Shown here: positions 33,478 to 44,720 of the stretch, piece after piece
Position numbering within the stretch: position 1 is the first letter of the stretch
Layout: each line of letters begins with the position of its first letter
Position numbers and translations under genes: made by a program
The notes under the pieces: generated by a model
Told to the model about the DNA's origin: nothing
The model's input: only the letters and a program-made list of their open reading frames with translations
Databases searched by the model: none
From: Pomphorhynchus laevis
Lineage: Eukaryota > Acanthocephala > Palaeacanthocephala > Echinorhynchida > Pomphorhynchidae
DNA: 64,000 nt
NCBI GenBank assembly: GCA_012934845.2
Contig: WNNJ02003822.1
Location: forward strand, 169,733-233,732
Direction: 5' to 3'

Positions 33478-33605
33478 AAAACTCAAGAACACATTAAAGT
33501 CATTAATTAATATCTTTTTTGAAATTTTAGTTTATGTACTTACGAACACATTACGATCACTACGGAATGCTGGATAACATACATTACAAAATCATTAGAA
33601 TACAT
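33478..33605 (+). repeat. diverged duplicate of YPEL5 3' flank
   Basis: Words AAACTCAA, ACACATTAAAGTCATTAA and AATCATTAGAATACA occur in the same order at 30972-31090. The copies lie on either side of the Merlin element and are outside its TIRs. Confidence 0.6.
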
Positions 33606-36600
33606 ACAAATGTTTTTTAATGTTTCTTAATCATAATTCAAAAATCAATGAGATTTTTTGATTGTGGCTTTTATTCATTAAAAGAAAATAAAATTAGTTT
33701 AAAGATAATTTATTTGTCGTTGCGACATTTATTATTTAGGCCGTTGCGATCAAATGATCGGTTGCAAGAAAAATTTGATAAAATGTACTAAAAATTATCA
33801 ATTTTCTTAAAATTGATTCACAAAAAAATTACATATATAGGAATTTCTTACAAAGCAATAAGAAATGATCAATTGGCAGTTGATATTAGAATGTGAGAAA
33901 AATACTACCTTGAAAGATAGTATAAGGTAGTATAAGTACGAATAGGGGAGGTAAAGAGTTTCAAGTAAAAGAAAGGAGCAATGGAGTATGACCAATCTTC
34001 AATTGACATTTGGGAACAGAAGATATTCTTTAGAGTTTAAACATAAAGAAATATGACAGGAAAGGTCGATAGATATATCCCAAAGGGACCGACTATCCTG
34101 CTTTCGAATAGAGTTGATAAGAAAACTTAGACAAAGCAGACGGAAATTGATACTTTGCTATTGAAGTTGAAAGAAGTGAAGTGATATCTCGTATAAACAA
34201 CGAAAGCCGAAATAATACGAATTCCGGTGTTTAAGATACATTAAAGATATGATTTTGCAGGTATTAGCTAAGTACTTAGACAGTGGTCAATGTTAGGGAA
34301 ACGTGGGCGGAGATAAGATTAAAGCACATTTAAAAGTGCTATTAGTCTGATAATGCGTCGAAGTTCTTTGTGTGGCATGTTGGAAAAGCGAACTTAATGA
34401 CCAACAAAATGAGTAAATTATAGCCCGCTATCAAAAAAGCCAAAGCAATTTAGATAATCAACTACGCGTAGCGTTTCGAGTTTAGGTAAACTGGTAATTG
34501 ATTTTTGGTCGATTTGAGAATATGCAATTTAAATATTTTGGACTTTTCGGAATTCAGGAGCATATGAATGCAAAACGAATAAAAACATACGAATGCATGT
34601 GAAATTTAAATTCTTAAGTGTCGACCACTTTCTAATTAATTTTAATAGCTTACAGTAAATACAGTTATGAAGTTCTTAGCCTTGGTTTTTATTACAATAT
34701 TCACAATCAGTTTTTCATAATAATTAACTTCGATTTTTAAAGATTTCTGACTAGCTAGATTTAGTATTAGAGTTATAAATTCGGCAGTTTGTTTAGCCAA
34801 GAATATCTGTTATTTATAATGCAAATATTGAAGTTTTATTTCTGGATTTATGGTGACAAAATTCTACACAATAAATTAAGTAAACCCAGGCAAGGCAGTA
34901 AGGTATATAATGATCATCGTTAGGCTGTAGTGTAAATTCCAATGCAAATCTTAGACTTTTAAATATACATATTGAATAAACCAATCAAGTTTATTCGATA
35001 AAACAATGATGTGATTAGAAATATTTAAATGTTTCTAAAATATGTTATCCTTAATATACAGTAGGTTCTACATAAATGTTCTTCACATGAGCTTATAACT
35101 TCTCAATTAGATAGTGTATGATAACAATTGTGTTATTATTTAATTCTAGTTCAGAAGAATATATATATATATTCTTCTATAATATAATATATAAATAATA
35201 TATATTATTTGTATACTTTATCTTGTATAGACAAACAATTGTTGACAATAGTTGAACTTCATATCATAGAGGCAATCTGCGAATCAAAGATTCTGCAGGT
35301 ACCACGATCCTCATTGTGAGAACAATGCTCGGCAACATTAAAAATTAAAAATTTAATTTTAATTTCAAACTTTACCTACACTATGCTGCAAAAGAATGAA
35401 AGATGTTTTTTAAATGTCCAATAAAGGTCTTTCGTTTTTTATAATTTTTTTCTTGTCCAGTTGTGTCCGCATTTCGGAAATGTTGCCCAATGCTCACTTT
35501 TAGATAACACTAGGAATGACACAGCAAGTTTTGAGATTTACTATCTCTACCTGTACCGAGTTCTTCCGGAAGCTCATATAGAATGAGTCATAGCCACCTT
35601 TGCTGACTTCCTCAAATGTTAGAAATAATCGGGTTTATTCGGAGATTCTCGTGGATGGTCGAGCTTTAAACCATATCTGAGACTTGTTTCTAATGTTTAG
35701 ATCATAAAAATTACGAATGAACACAATTTCGTTTGCCTGTATTCGGGATCTTATTTTTTGGCCATTATTCATAGTTTTATCACTATATGTCAAGATATGA
35801 ACGGGGATTGGGCATTAAAATGCTTCAACTTGATCAGTAGTTTCCAAACTTTTCGATTTTATGTCCATTTTTACACCTTATACAATAAAAAATCTAAACT
35901 CACCTCTTAGATTATTTTATGAATACTTAAATAGTATTTTATGAGAGTATCACAGGTACTTCGTCTTTTTAAAAGAAATTACGAGATATCCGTAAACTCA
36001 ATAAAATAAGAATATTTCAATTAAGAATGATGTTTTTATAAATAAATCTGACAAATTATAAGATTATCTATGAAGATATAATATCAACGTTATGTTTTAC
36101 TGAAGAGTGCACATTACTTTTAATGAATTATCTCTATTTTCTGAAAATTTAATATCAGAGTCGAAGAAATACCTTATATAACCAAAAGTTGTACGTTATT
36201 TATTGGTAATGTTGACTTGCCAAGTTGTAAAGAGAATTGTGTTATTTTTAAATTTTTTCATAGTTTCTCATCAACATCGATTGTCATCCCATCTATTCTC
36301 CGCGTCACTGTTGCATTACTCAAATTTATTTCTTATTTTGTCATCTAATTGAATTTGTAATACATTGCATAAGGATGCTCTCACAGCTAGAATAACCAGA
36401 TCTATAATGGAATAGGGTTTTTCTATTTTGGTAATAAGAAATAAAATGCTCTAGGTCGCAAGTAACCTGTCAATATCTTACTTTAATGTAAAAACATATC
36501 TTCATCTTCAACTGTTTTATAAATTGATCCGTTAATTCTTAAAATAACGATAAGCCTTTATCGTTTTCATTTGCATATATTATTTCTAGATGTCTTTTTG

Positions 36601-37258
36601 ATATCATACACCTCATAGACTCATTCAGAAAGACTTTTACATAATATCACATCGGAAACAATTTGTTTCACGGTGCCGGTATAAAACCATAATTCAAAAT
36701 CATAAACTGTATTGCCTTATCTTTTTGTTCTATGTTGAGGTTTTATGTCATGAATAATTATTAGTATTATTTACAGACAATTAAATGAGCAAGCTCTGTA
36801 CAATTGCATCGATTCCTTAAAAATCATCATATCATGCTGATAGATACACGAACGAGAACATGATGAACGGAAGCCGCATGAATACGAAGAAGACGCTCTC
36901 CATAAGGTAGACTACGTACTAGAGGGACATGTTTTGCTGCCTTATGTAATAAGACTGTTTCCAACCGCTGTCTCTCATATTAATGGTCTGGAAAATCATC
37001 AGATGAATCATGTAAAATAATACTTTTATGTGTTTAACAAAATATTAAAACTGTTGGATGATTAAATGTGCGTCGAATTAAACCAACCATGCGATAGGAA
37101 GAGTTAGGAAACGGGCAAGACGAGACGATTATGCCGAGGGATGTCTTATCGACCCAATGACTATTCGATTTCTAACAATTCCAATTGTAGTTGGGGCAGA
37201 AGCAATAATGCACTTATCGGCACGGGCTGCACAGCATCGATCGTCGAGTTGTCAAGTT
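33606..37258. other. long intergenic region without a recognised gene
   Basis: AT-rich with short AT microsatellite-like runs (near 35158-35215). Slightly more GC-balanced stretches (34000-34500, 35440-35830, 36840-36960, 37060-37250) have no supported reading frame and may be decayed mobile DNA. Confidence 0.4.
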
Positions 37259-37271
37259 GCTAGCTATGAAG

Positions 37272-37960
37272 CTAGTAGTTTAACGGCAATTTTCCTATGA
37301 GTTCATTATTGATCAACTTGGTGACAGCCGCGCACGCCGAGATGTCATTGAATGATGTCTTAGGCGGGATCGACCACGCATCCAATACATTTTCTAGTGT
37401 GATATCCTCTTTCAATGAGTCAAATGATGTAGAGTAAGCTTCAACCTCGTTTGAAGTTGCACATACTCGTAGCATATCAATGCATTTAAAATACGTATTT
37501 TTATGTATTTGATTATAATCCCAAAGCCCTCTGAACCATCTGCTAGAAGCTGTTCTCCAAGACAGAAATGCATTTTTTCTTATGATTGACAACCATTCTA
37601 CTGAGAATGTCTTGTAGGACATCAGCTTCCTTGCGTCACGCTTTAACAACTCTTCATCGAATGATCATGGGGTTGACACAAGAAAATTATCTGAGAAGAT
37701 GGATTCGGACCATATCTTAATTCCCCGAATAGCTTTTATGTGCAAGTCCCTAAGATTATATTTTATCATTGACGGTCGATTTAGTTAGCAGTTATCAAAT
37801 TCGACCTCTTCCAGCACCATTTAGGTCCCCAACAATGTAAGGTACACCGGCATTAAACACTCTAAGCAGAAACTTTATTGATGGCCTTCATACTCTCCTT
37901 CTTTCGCTAGCCACCATGTTTTATATAGAAGTTTGCTAAATAAACCGGACACTGGTAACG
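37272..37960 (-). pseudogene. decayed coding segment, possibly LINE endonuclease to RT linker
   Basis: On the minus strand a frame can be followed for about 190 codons with two or three stops: PYIVGDLNGAGRGRIEFDNC, then IRGIKIWSESIFSDNF, FDEELLKRDARKLMSY, WLSIIRKNAFLSWRTASS. The VGDLNG piece resembles the GDFN motif of LINE endonucleases, which suggests a LINE relic, but the rest is not recognised. It could equally be a decayed host gene. Confidence 0.35.
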
Positions 37961-38284
37961 AAGAATTATAGAAGTCGATAAGATCCCATCTTGTTGGGTC
38001 CTTTTGAAATCAAGCAAGTGTTAACACGCTTTGTTGTCATTGGAACCTGAATAGACTCTTAACTTCCGTCAATGAATATGTGAAATTTTCATATGTGAAA
38101 TTTGTGTAATTTTCGGGTTGCTTGATTAGATTGTTCAAAACCTATAGAGAACGTGCCTTTTGCAGAAATATGGCATCTCCATGATCAAAATGGAATATTG
38201 TACTAGATTTCTAACGGTCCCTATTTTACAACTAATCAAGGATTTGTCCTTCTACGAGTTATACTCGATGCGCCTCCTTTTACA
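37961..38284. other. spacer without a recognised gene
   Basis: No supported coding or repeat signal. Confidence 0.4.
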
Positions 38285-38500
38285 CGGTTACACCGTACGT
38301 TTCGCGTCTATTCTAACTCTTCTCTCTCCCATCATTCGTCCATCTTGTCCGGTGTTCCACAAGGCTCAGTATTAGGCCCTATGCTTTTCTCTCTTCTCGT
38401 TGAGTTGTCTTCGATTTCTCATACATTTAAGATACATGTTATGCAATATACTAATGACATTATCATCTATGTTCATTCATCTGCATATTATAAGACAATT
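38285..38500 (+). mobile_element. TL1 RT mid-fragment
   Basis: Covers the end of block A-B and block C: YTVRFASILTLLSP in one frame and SGVPQGSVLGPMLFSLL in another. The catalytic YADD is changed to YTND. It ends near 38500. Older and more diverged than copy F. Confidence 0.7.
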
Positions 38501-38530
38501 TATAACTGTTCTAGCAAATTACATTCCAGA

Positions 38531-38630
38531 TTATTCCTGTCAGTTCCAGATTATTCCTGTCAGTTCCAGATTATTCCTGTCAGTTCCAGATTATTCCTGT
38601 CAGTTCCAGATTACTCCTGTCAGTTCCACT
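38531..38630 (+). repeat. 20-bp minisatellite, five units, upstream of TL1 copy F
   Basis: Five head-to-tail units of TTATTCCTGTCAGTTCCAGA, the fifth with a changed start and end. It joins directly to TL1 ORF1 sequence (TSICSSTSTPISSVRPPLP). Confidence 0.92.
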
Positions 38631-39368
38631 TCTATCTGCTCATCTACCTCGACTCCTATCAGCTCTGTCCGTCCACCACTTCCACGAAATCGTTTTCCTT
38701 CGCGCGATCGCTGTATAATCATATCAAACTTAAAGCTTTCCGAATCTCCTTCTCCACAATCTCGCCTCGATGATGTATCTGCTTTCAGGTCTATCCTAGC
38801 AACCATTCTACCTGATGATAACCTATCACTCTTCAATAATATCGCTCCTGTATCCTTTATTCGTTTAAACAAATCCACTAAATCCAATCATCTCAGTCCT
38901 CCACTCTTAAAAATCGTTTTCCGACATAGTTCACATGCCTCTTCGGTACTCTCCCAACGTTTTAAACTTCTTACCACTTCCTCTACTTGCCGTATCTTTC
39001 CTGACCGCTTTCCTTCTGATATTGCCCAGCTCAATTTAGCTCGCATTGAAAAACATCGACGTGAAACAAACGGCGAGTCATCCTTATCTATACGTAAAAT
39101 CAACGGAAATTTTCACGTTCTTCACACAAGGCCAAAAATTCGATGGCGTCCAATCTCTCCCCCTTGTCTTCTTCGCTATTCGATCTCGCTCCTAAGCATA
39201 CTTTTCGTCTTAGTCTATTCAACACTCGCTCTATTCTTCATAAAGCTGATATGCTTCTCGATATCTTCGATCAATTATCTATCGATATTATCTGCATTAC
39301 CGAATCCTGGCACTCTGACTCCGACGATCTTGCTATTCGTCGTCTATGTCGCTCTGGTTGTTCTCTAG
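38629..39368 (+). pseudogene. TL1 copy F ORF1 C-terminal half
   Basis: Reads DRCIIISNLKLSE, DDVSAFRSILATILPDDN, VSFIRLNKSTKSN, LLKIVFRHSSHASSVLSQRF, RIFPDRFPSD, RIEKHRRETNGESSLSIRK: an RNA-binding-type ORF1 domain. The frame stays open past the ORF2 ATG (39143) to a TAG at 39366-39368. In copy A the same frame stops at about 3033-3035, only about 37 bases past the ORF2 ATG, so the long overlap in F is probably due to a lost stop. The N-terminal zinc finger is absent. Confidence 0.75.
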
Positions 39369-41906
39369 TTGAATCAGCTCGTCAAATTACATCTCATAAT
39401 TTGTCATCCGGGTTCAGTTGCCCCATCACGTATCTTCTTTAACGACCTTGCAGATCTTATGTCTCACTGTTCATTGTCTTATACTCCTTCTTTTGTTCTC
39501 GGTGACTTTAACATTCGTCTTGATCGCCCGTCTGACTCTGACTCTATCACTTTAACTAATCTTTTTTCTGATTTTAACTATAAATTACTTTCAACAAGCC
39601 CAACTCATATTCTCGGCGGTGCTCTCGACATCATTGCTGTTCCTAACTGCTTCAATGACTATACCTCCTTGTCAATTACTGATCCTGGTTTGTCCGATCA
39701 TTTCATTGTCACTGTTACTCTTACTCGTTCCCATCCTCCTTCTCCGCCTTTACCTTTATCTACACCAAGTCGACCCTGGAAGCTTCTCGATATCCCTGTT
39801 CTCTGCACATCCTTACTCAATTCTTCACTCTTTTCACTTCCTCTTAACTATCTCTCTCCCGATGATCTCTGCATTCTGTTTGATTCTGAACTTACGTCGA
39901 TTCTCAATAACCTTCTGCCTAGTCGACTTCGACGTTTCCAGCGCTTGCGCCATGCTCCCTGGTTCGATTCTGACTGTAGTCTTTCTAAGCGTCGACTCCG
40001 TCACTCTTTTCGTATGTATAAACGCTTTCTTAAACGTTTACCCAACTCACTCCCTCCAAATCTTCGTGATTCCTACTTTTCTCAACGCTGTTCACATCTC
40101 ATTCTTATTCGTACTAAACGTACTCTCTTTTGGCGAAATCAACTCGAGTCATCTTCCAACTCTAAATCTCATTGGTAAATCATAAACTCAATTCTTTCAC
40201 GATCATCTACTTCTTGTAATATAAATCCTGATGAATTTTCTTCTTATCTACAAACTAAGCTATCTAATTTACTTTTCCTACTACCCATAGCCCCCTTGTA
40301 TCCACTCTTCTCTTTAAATACTTCCCTCCCAGAGCTATTCCACCTTCTTCCCGTTTCATCTGATGAAGTTTCTTCGGTTCTGCTGTCAATACCTAATAAA
40401 ACCTCTCCTTCTGACCAAATTCCCACTCACTTGCTTAAAAATATCTGCTCATCTATCTCACCCTTCCTAACCACATTGTTCAACTCGTCCATCCGTAGCC
40501 GTACATTTCCTTCCATCTGGAAATGCGCCACTGTTCGTCCTCTCATCAAAAAGCAATATCTCGACTCCTCACTACCATCTTCGTACCGTCCTATTTCACT
40601 TCTCCCAACCCTCTCTAAACTCCTTGAGCGTCTCGTTCTTAAGCAAGTTAATACATATTTCTATTCCTCTAACTTATTTCCTCCCTTCCAAGCCGCTTTT
40701 CGCTCTAATTACTCTACCGAAATTGCATGTCTTAAAGTTTATAACGACTTACTCATATAACGCGATCATAAATTATGTAGTGTCATAGTTTCTCTTAATC
40801 TATCGTCTGCTTTTGACATCGTCGATCACTCGATTCTTCTCCATCGCCTTTGTCATGATTATGGCTTCTCTTTACCCACTGTATCATGGTTTTCTTCATA
40901 TCTATCAAACCGTACATTTCGCGTACAGTCTAACTCTTCTCTCTCCCATCCTTCGTCCATTCCGTCCGGTGTTCCACAAGGCTCCGTATTAGGCCCTATA
41001 CTTTTCTCTCTTCTTCTTGGTGATTTGTCTTCGATTTCTCATAAATTTAACTTCCATGTTATGCAATATGCTGATGACATTCTCATCTATGCTCATGCAC
41101 CTGTTTATCGTATTCACGATCTTAGTGTTTCTGCTTCCGACTGTCTTGTCTCAATTTCCAATCATCTTTCTTCCCTTCGCCTTTCTCTGAATCCTGATAA
41201 ATCCAAAATTATGTAGATCCTACCTTGACGCCTCGGCTTCGAACCTATCTCCGTATCATTAAATTCTACAATTCTTCCTATCGTTGATAATCTCGTTTTC
41301 CTAGGCTTCCATTTTGACAACCGACTTTCACTTAAACCTTTCGTTAGAGATAAAGTACGCTCATCTACCTTGATACTCCGCAACCTCCGTCAAGTTCGTA
41401 GATTGATCGATTTCCCTTCTTGTATGACTCTCATATCTTCTCTCCTTTTTTCTAGACTCGATTATTGACTTAGTCTATTTTCCAACTCACCTAAATCCAC
41501 TCTTCTTCCCCTACAACGCATCGTCAACGCAGCTGTCCGAATTCTCCTCCGTCTTCGTCGTTTTGATCATACATCCTACCATCTTGCTTCTCTCGATTTG
41601 CCTACAATTTATTGTCGTGTTCAAATTCGTCTTCTTATCGTTGCTTTCCGCCTTGTAACTTTTCATACCCCTTCATTTCTCAACCTTCCTTTTCTTGATA
41701 ATTCTCGTCCTGTTTACTGTTCCTTGCGTTCCTGTAATTCCCTTCTTTTACATGTCCCAAACTACTCTACCTCCTTTGGACTCCGCTCCTTCCTGGTGGC
41801 TGCTCCTCTATCGTGGAATCATCTGCCCATTCATATACGCCAATCAACTTCCCTGCAGTGCTTCAAACGACAAATCCGATCCCATTTTAACAATTTATCT
41901 GCTTGA
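39143..41906 (+). pseudogene. TL1 copy F ORF2 (endonuclease-reverse transcriptase)
   Basis: ATG 39143 opens the endonuclease (FNTRSILHKADMLLDIF, CITESWHSDSDD). An internal deletion of about 170 bp follows near 39400. From 39428 to 41906 everything is in one frame: SYTPSFVLGDFNIRLDRP, LDIIAV, DPGLSDHFIV (SDH intact), RT with SGVPQGSVLGPILFSLLLGD and QYADDILIYAHAPVYRIHD, then FLGFHFDNRLSLKPFV and [14 protein letters not shown]. Only point stops break this frame: TAA at about 40176, TAA at about 40758, TAG at about 41214, TGA at about 41226 and TGA at about 41467. Decay is by substitution, not indels, so the copy is fairly young. Confidence 0.85.
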
Positions 41907-41935
41907 CTTTCTCATTTTTGTTTGTGGACTTGTAA

Positions 41936-41952
41936 GCGTACAGCTTGTACGC
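41936..41952 (+). other. TL 3'-end hairpin, GCGTACA/TGTACGC form
   Basis: 7-bp stem, GCT loop. Relative to 9726-9742 the fifth pair changed from G-C to A-T on both sides. Confidence 0.75.
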
Positions 41953-41984
41953 ATTTGCCACATTAAATAAATTTGTATTATTAT

Positions 41985-42782
41985 CGTATTCACGATCTTA
42001 GTGTTTCTGCTTCCGATTGTCTTGTTTCGATTTCTAATCATCTTTCTTCCCTTCGCCTTTCTCTGAATCCCGATAAATCCAAAATTATGTGGATCCTACC
42101 TCGACACCTCGGCTTCGAACCTTCCTCCGTATCATTAAATTCTACAATTCTTCCTATCGTTGATAATCTCGTTTTCCTAAGCTTCTATTTCGACATTCGA
42201 CTTTCACTTAAACTTTTCGTTAGAGATAAAGTACGCTTATCTACCTTGATACTCCGCAACCTCCGTCAAGTTCGTAGATTGATCGATTTCCCTTCTTGTA
42301 TGACTCTCATATTTTCTCTCCTTTTTTCTAGACTCGATTATTGTCTTAGTCTATTTTCCAACTCACCTAAATCCATTCTTCTTCCCCTACAACGCATCGT
42401 CAACGCAGCTGTCCGATTTCTCCTCCGTCTTCGTCGTTTTGATCATACATCCTACCATCTTGCTTCTCTCGATTTGCCTACAATTTATTGTCGTGTTCAA
42501 ATTCGTCTTCTTATCGTTGCTTTCCGCCTTGTAACTTTTCATACCCCTTCATTTCTCAACCTTCCATTTCTTGATAATTCTCGTCCTGCTTACTGTTCCT
42601 TGCGCTTCCGTAATTCCCTTCTTTTACATGTCCCAAACTACTCTACCTCCTTTGGACTCCGCTCCTTCCTGGTGGCTGCTCCTCTATCGTGGAATCATCT
42701 GCCCATTCATATACGCCAATCAACTTCCCTGCCGTGCTTCAAACGCCAAATCCGATCCCATTTAGACAATTTATCTGATTGA
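41985..42782 (+). CDS. TL1 copy G ORF2 C-terminal part (partial, open)
   Basis: About 265 codons with no stop: [87 protein letters not shown], ending HLDNLSD. It covers the RT thumb and the CR1/L2-like C-terminal tail only; the catalytic blocks are absent. It shares the full 3' end with copy F but has different changes. Confidence 0.8.
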   Translation, partial: RIHDLSVSASDCLVSISNHLSSLRLSLNPDKSKIMWILPRHLGFEPSSVSLNSTILPIVDNLVFLSFYFDIRLSLKLFVRDKVRLSTLILRNLRQVRRLIDFPSCMTLIFSLLFSRLDYCLSLFSNSPKSILLPLQRIVNAAVRFLLRLRRFDHTSYHLASLDLPTIYCRVQIRLLIVAFRLVTFHTPSFLNLPFLDNSRPAYCSLRFRNSLLLHVPNYSTSFGLRSFLVAAPLSWNHLPIHIRQSTSLPCFKRQIRSHLDNLSD

Positions 42783-42812
42783 CTTTTTTATTTTTTGTTA
42801 ATGGTCATGTAA

Positions 42813-42829
42813 GCGTACAGCTTGTACGC
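42813..42829 (+). other. TL 3'-end hairpin of copy G
   Basis: GCGTACA/TGTACGC stem, GCT loop, as in copy F. Confidence 0.75.
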
Positions 42830-42861
42830 ATTTGCCAAGTAAATAAATTTGTATTCTTATC

Positions 42862-44060
42862 TGCAAGATAATGTAATTAACTCCCCATGCTTAACACATT
42901 TTTGGATTCATTTCGAACATGTTTCTTTGTTACCGTAAAAATAGATGAACTACAGAGTCAGATGATACTGAGGAGATATACTCAATATTTTTATCTTTTT
43001 TTCAGTTTCAACACATTTTAAAGCCAACAAAGTATTTATCTTATTTTGAATATTGATTTCTTAATTTTACACACTTTTTTATAATTATTAGATCATTTAT
43101 TATTAAATAATAATTAATTAATAAATAATGATAAATATCTATTAATTATTGATAGATGTTTTATAATTATTAATTTTTTTTCTTTAATTTTTCAAGTTTT
43201 TTTATATCCATATCTTTTAATACCAATTTGCTTAATTTTTTTATTAATATATTAATATAATAATATACTAATATATTATAAAAGATAAGTAAAAAAGAAA
43301 ACAAAAATATATAAACAAGCACAAAACAATAAAAGAACAGCAACACACTTACCCTCTCGCTTGAAGCCGACCAATTAGGATTTGAAAAGTTAGTGTAAAC
43401 TTTTCAGTAAATAAGACTAGTTAACAGCAGCTTAAATAGGTTTCTTAAGGATGTGGGCACTTCTTGCCAAAAATTTACTGAACACAAGATAGGCCAAAAT
43501 AGCAAATTGTATAAAAATGATAGGAACCATTAAGTGAGTTAGCGTTGATTAACTCTTTGAATAAGCATTTCCAATAATTAATAGTGAACGCGGAAGTGAT
43601 TCAAGGACAAGGTAATTCCATAAATTGTTTAGGTAATCTTGTTGACTGCTTTCAAGTTCGTGAGGAAGCAAATGATAATCAACGGTTCCAGCAAGTTGCC
43701 TGCGAATGTTTGATATGAAATATATGAAAATCAAATTTAATTTTGAAGTAATCTAATGTAATTTTGAAGTTACATTTCTGATTGTAACCTAACTTATCTT
43801 TATAGCCCTGTAAAAAACGTTACAAATGCATGATATCGATAATTAATCATTGTGATTGAAGCTCATATCAAGCTATTTTAGTATTTTTATGTCAATATGT
43901 GTATGCATTCCAGATTGCATTCCATATCTTCAGTCCTAGATCGGATTTCTCTGCTAGGCCGTCATTAACAATTTCTTTCAGTTATTAAAGTAAAAGCATA
44001 ACTTAATTATTAATTAAACTATTTCATCAACGCACTATTGATGCATATACTCTTATCTTT
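42862..44060. other. intergenic, no recognised gene
   Basis: Very AT-rich, with TTAATATATTAATATAA-type runs near 43240-43280. On the minus strand GAGAGGGTAAGTG near 43350 resembles a splice donor and TATTTAAG near 43435 resembles a TATA box, but there is no coding sequence to support a gene. A minus-strand frame at 43549-43734 is not recognised. Confidence 0.4.
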
Positions 44061-44064
44061 GTTT

Positions 44065-44720
44065 TGAGGTTAACGACGCGTCGTTTCCACAATTCCGAAA
44101 GTCCCCCAAACGCTCGATTAGCTCTGACTAGTTTTGAGAGTATGCCCTCTTATGTGTCAGCATTGTCCTATATTACACAACCTAGATAGGTGAATGAGTG
44201 TACACACTCAATCGGTTGATGCTCTATAGTGACAACTTTTTCAGGGGTTCCGACGCAGAGTATCTTGCATTTGTTGGGGTTCAAGTAGAGCCTGTACTTT
44301 GATGAAGCATCGAATGTTAAGGACAATACGCAATGATCGCTCATCCCCAGTTATGAAAGATAATCTATGTGAATTATATCAGTCTTAAACGAAGACAATA
44401 CCACGTCTAGCTGGGTGGACAATTTGCTAGCGAAACGGGTTGCCTCATGTGTATGTTGATGCAGACCACAGTTGTGCAGAACATTCAATAAAACAGAGCC
44501 TAATGCAATTCGGCTAGTAGACGAAAAAGAGTCCCAATCGGTTTAATGAGTATTCAGATCTCCGAAGATTAGACATTATTTCTATTGACCACATACCTCA
44601 ATAAGTTCTTTTAAATTATCGATACCCTCCAACGGAGGACGATAGAACACTAACACATACATAGAATTGACATTATTAAGGCACAATTTGAGGTACAAAA
44701 CCTCATTCTCATTGGCATCA
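44065..44720 (-). pseudogene. decayed LINE: endonuclease joined to RT thumb
   Basis: Read on the minus strand: YRPPLEGIDNLKELIE and LIFGDLN (endonuclease GDxN motif), then LLNVLHNCGLHQHTHEATR, QLDVVLSSF, LGMSDHCVLSLTF (SDH motif). It then passes directly to YLNPNKCKILCVGTPEKV and FTYLGCVI (RT thumb), then LVRANRAFGGL. The catalytic RT is missing, so an internal deletion of roughly 1 kb is inferred. A few stops are present. The family differs from TL, LB and LC. Confidence 0.65.

Larger units (their letters stand above)
38629..41972 (+). mobile_element. TL1 copy F, most complete TL copy
   Basis: Contains the ORF1 C-terminal half, ORF2 from its ATG to its stop, 3' UTR, 3' hairpin and AAATAAATTTG tail. 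Directly followed by copy G. About 170 bp of the endonuclease is missing near 39400. Confidence 0.88.
41973..42855 (+). mobile_element. TL1 copy G, 5'-truncated, head-to-tail behind copy F
   Basis: Begins inside the RT after YADD (YRIHDLSVSASDC) immediately at the tail of copy F and ends with its own hairpin and tail. TTATC-like bases occur at both junctions (41981-41986 and 42855-42861), which could be a target duplication. Confidence 0.85.

Noticed and set aside
43330-43450. Possible promoter and first exon of a minus-strand gene (TATA-like box, donor-like GGTAAGTG)
   Set aside because: No coding exon on that strand could be found to follow it.
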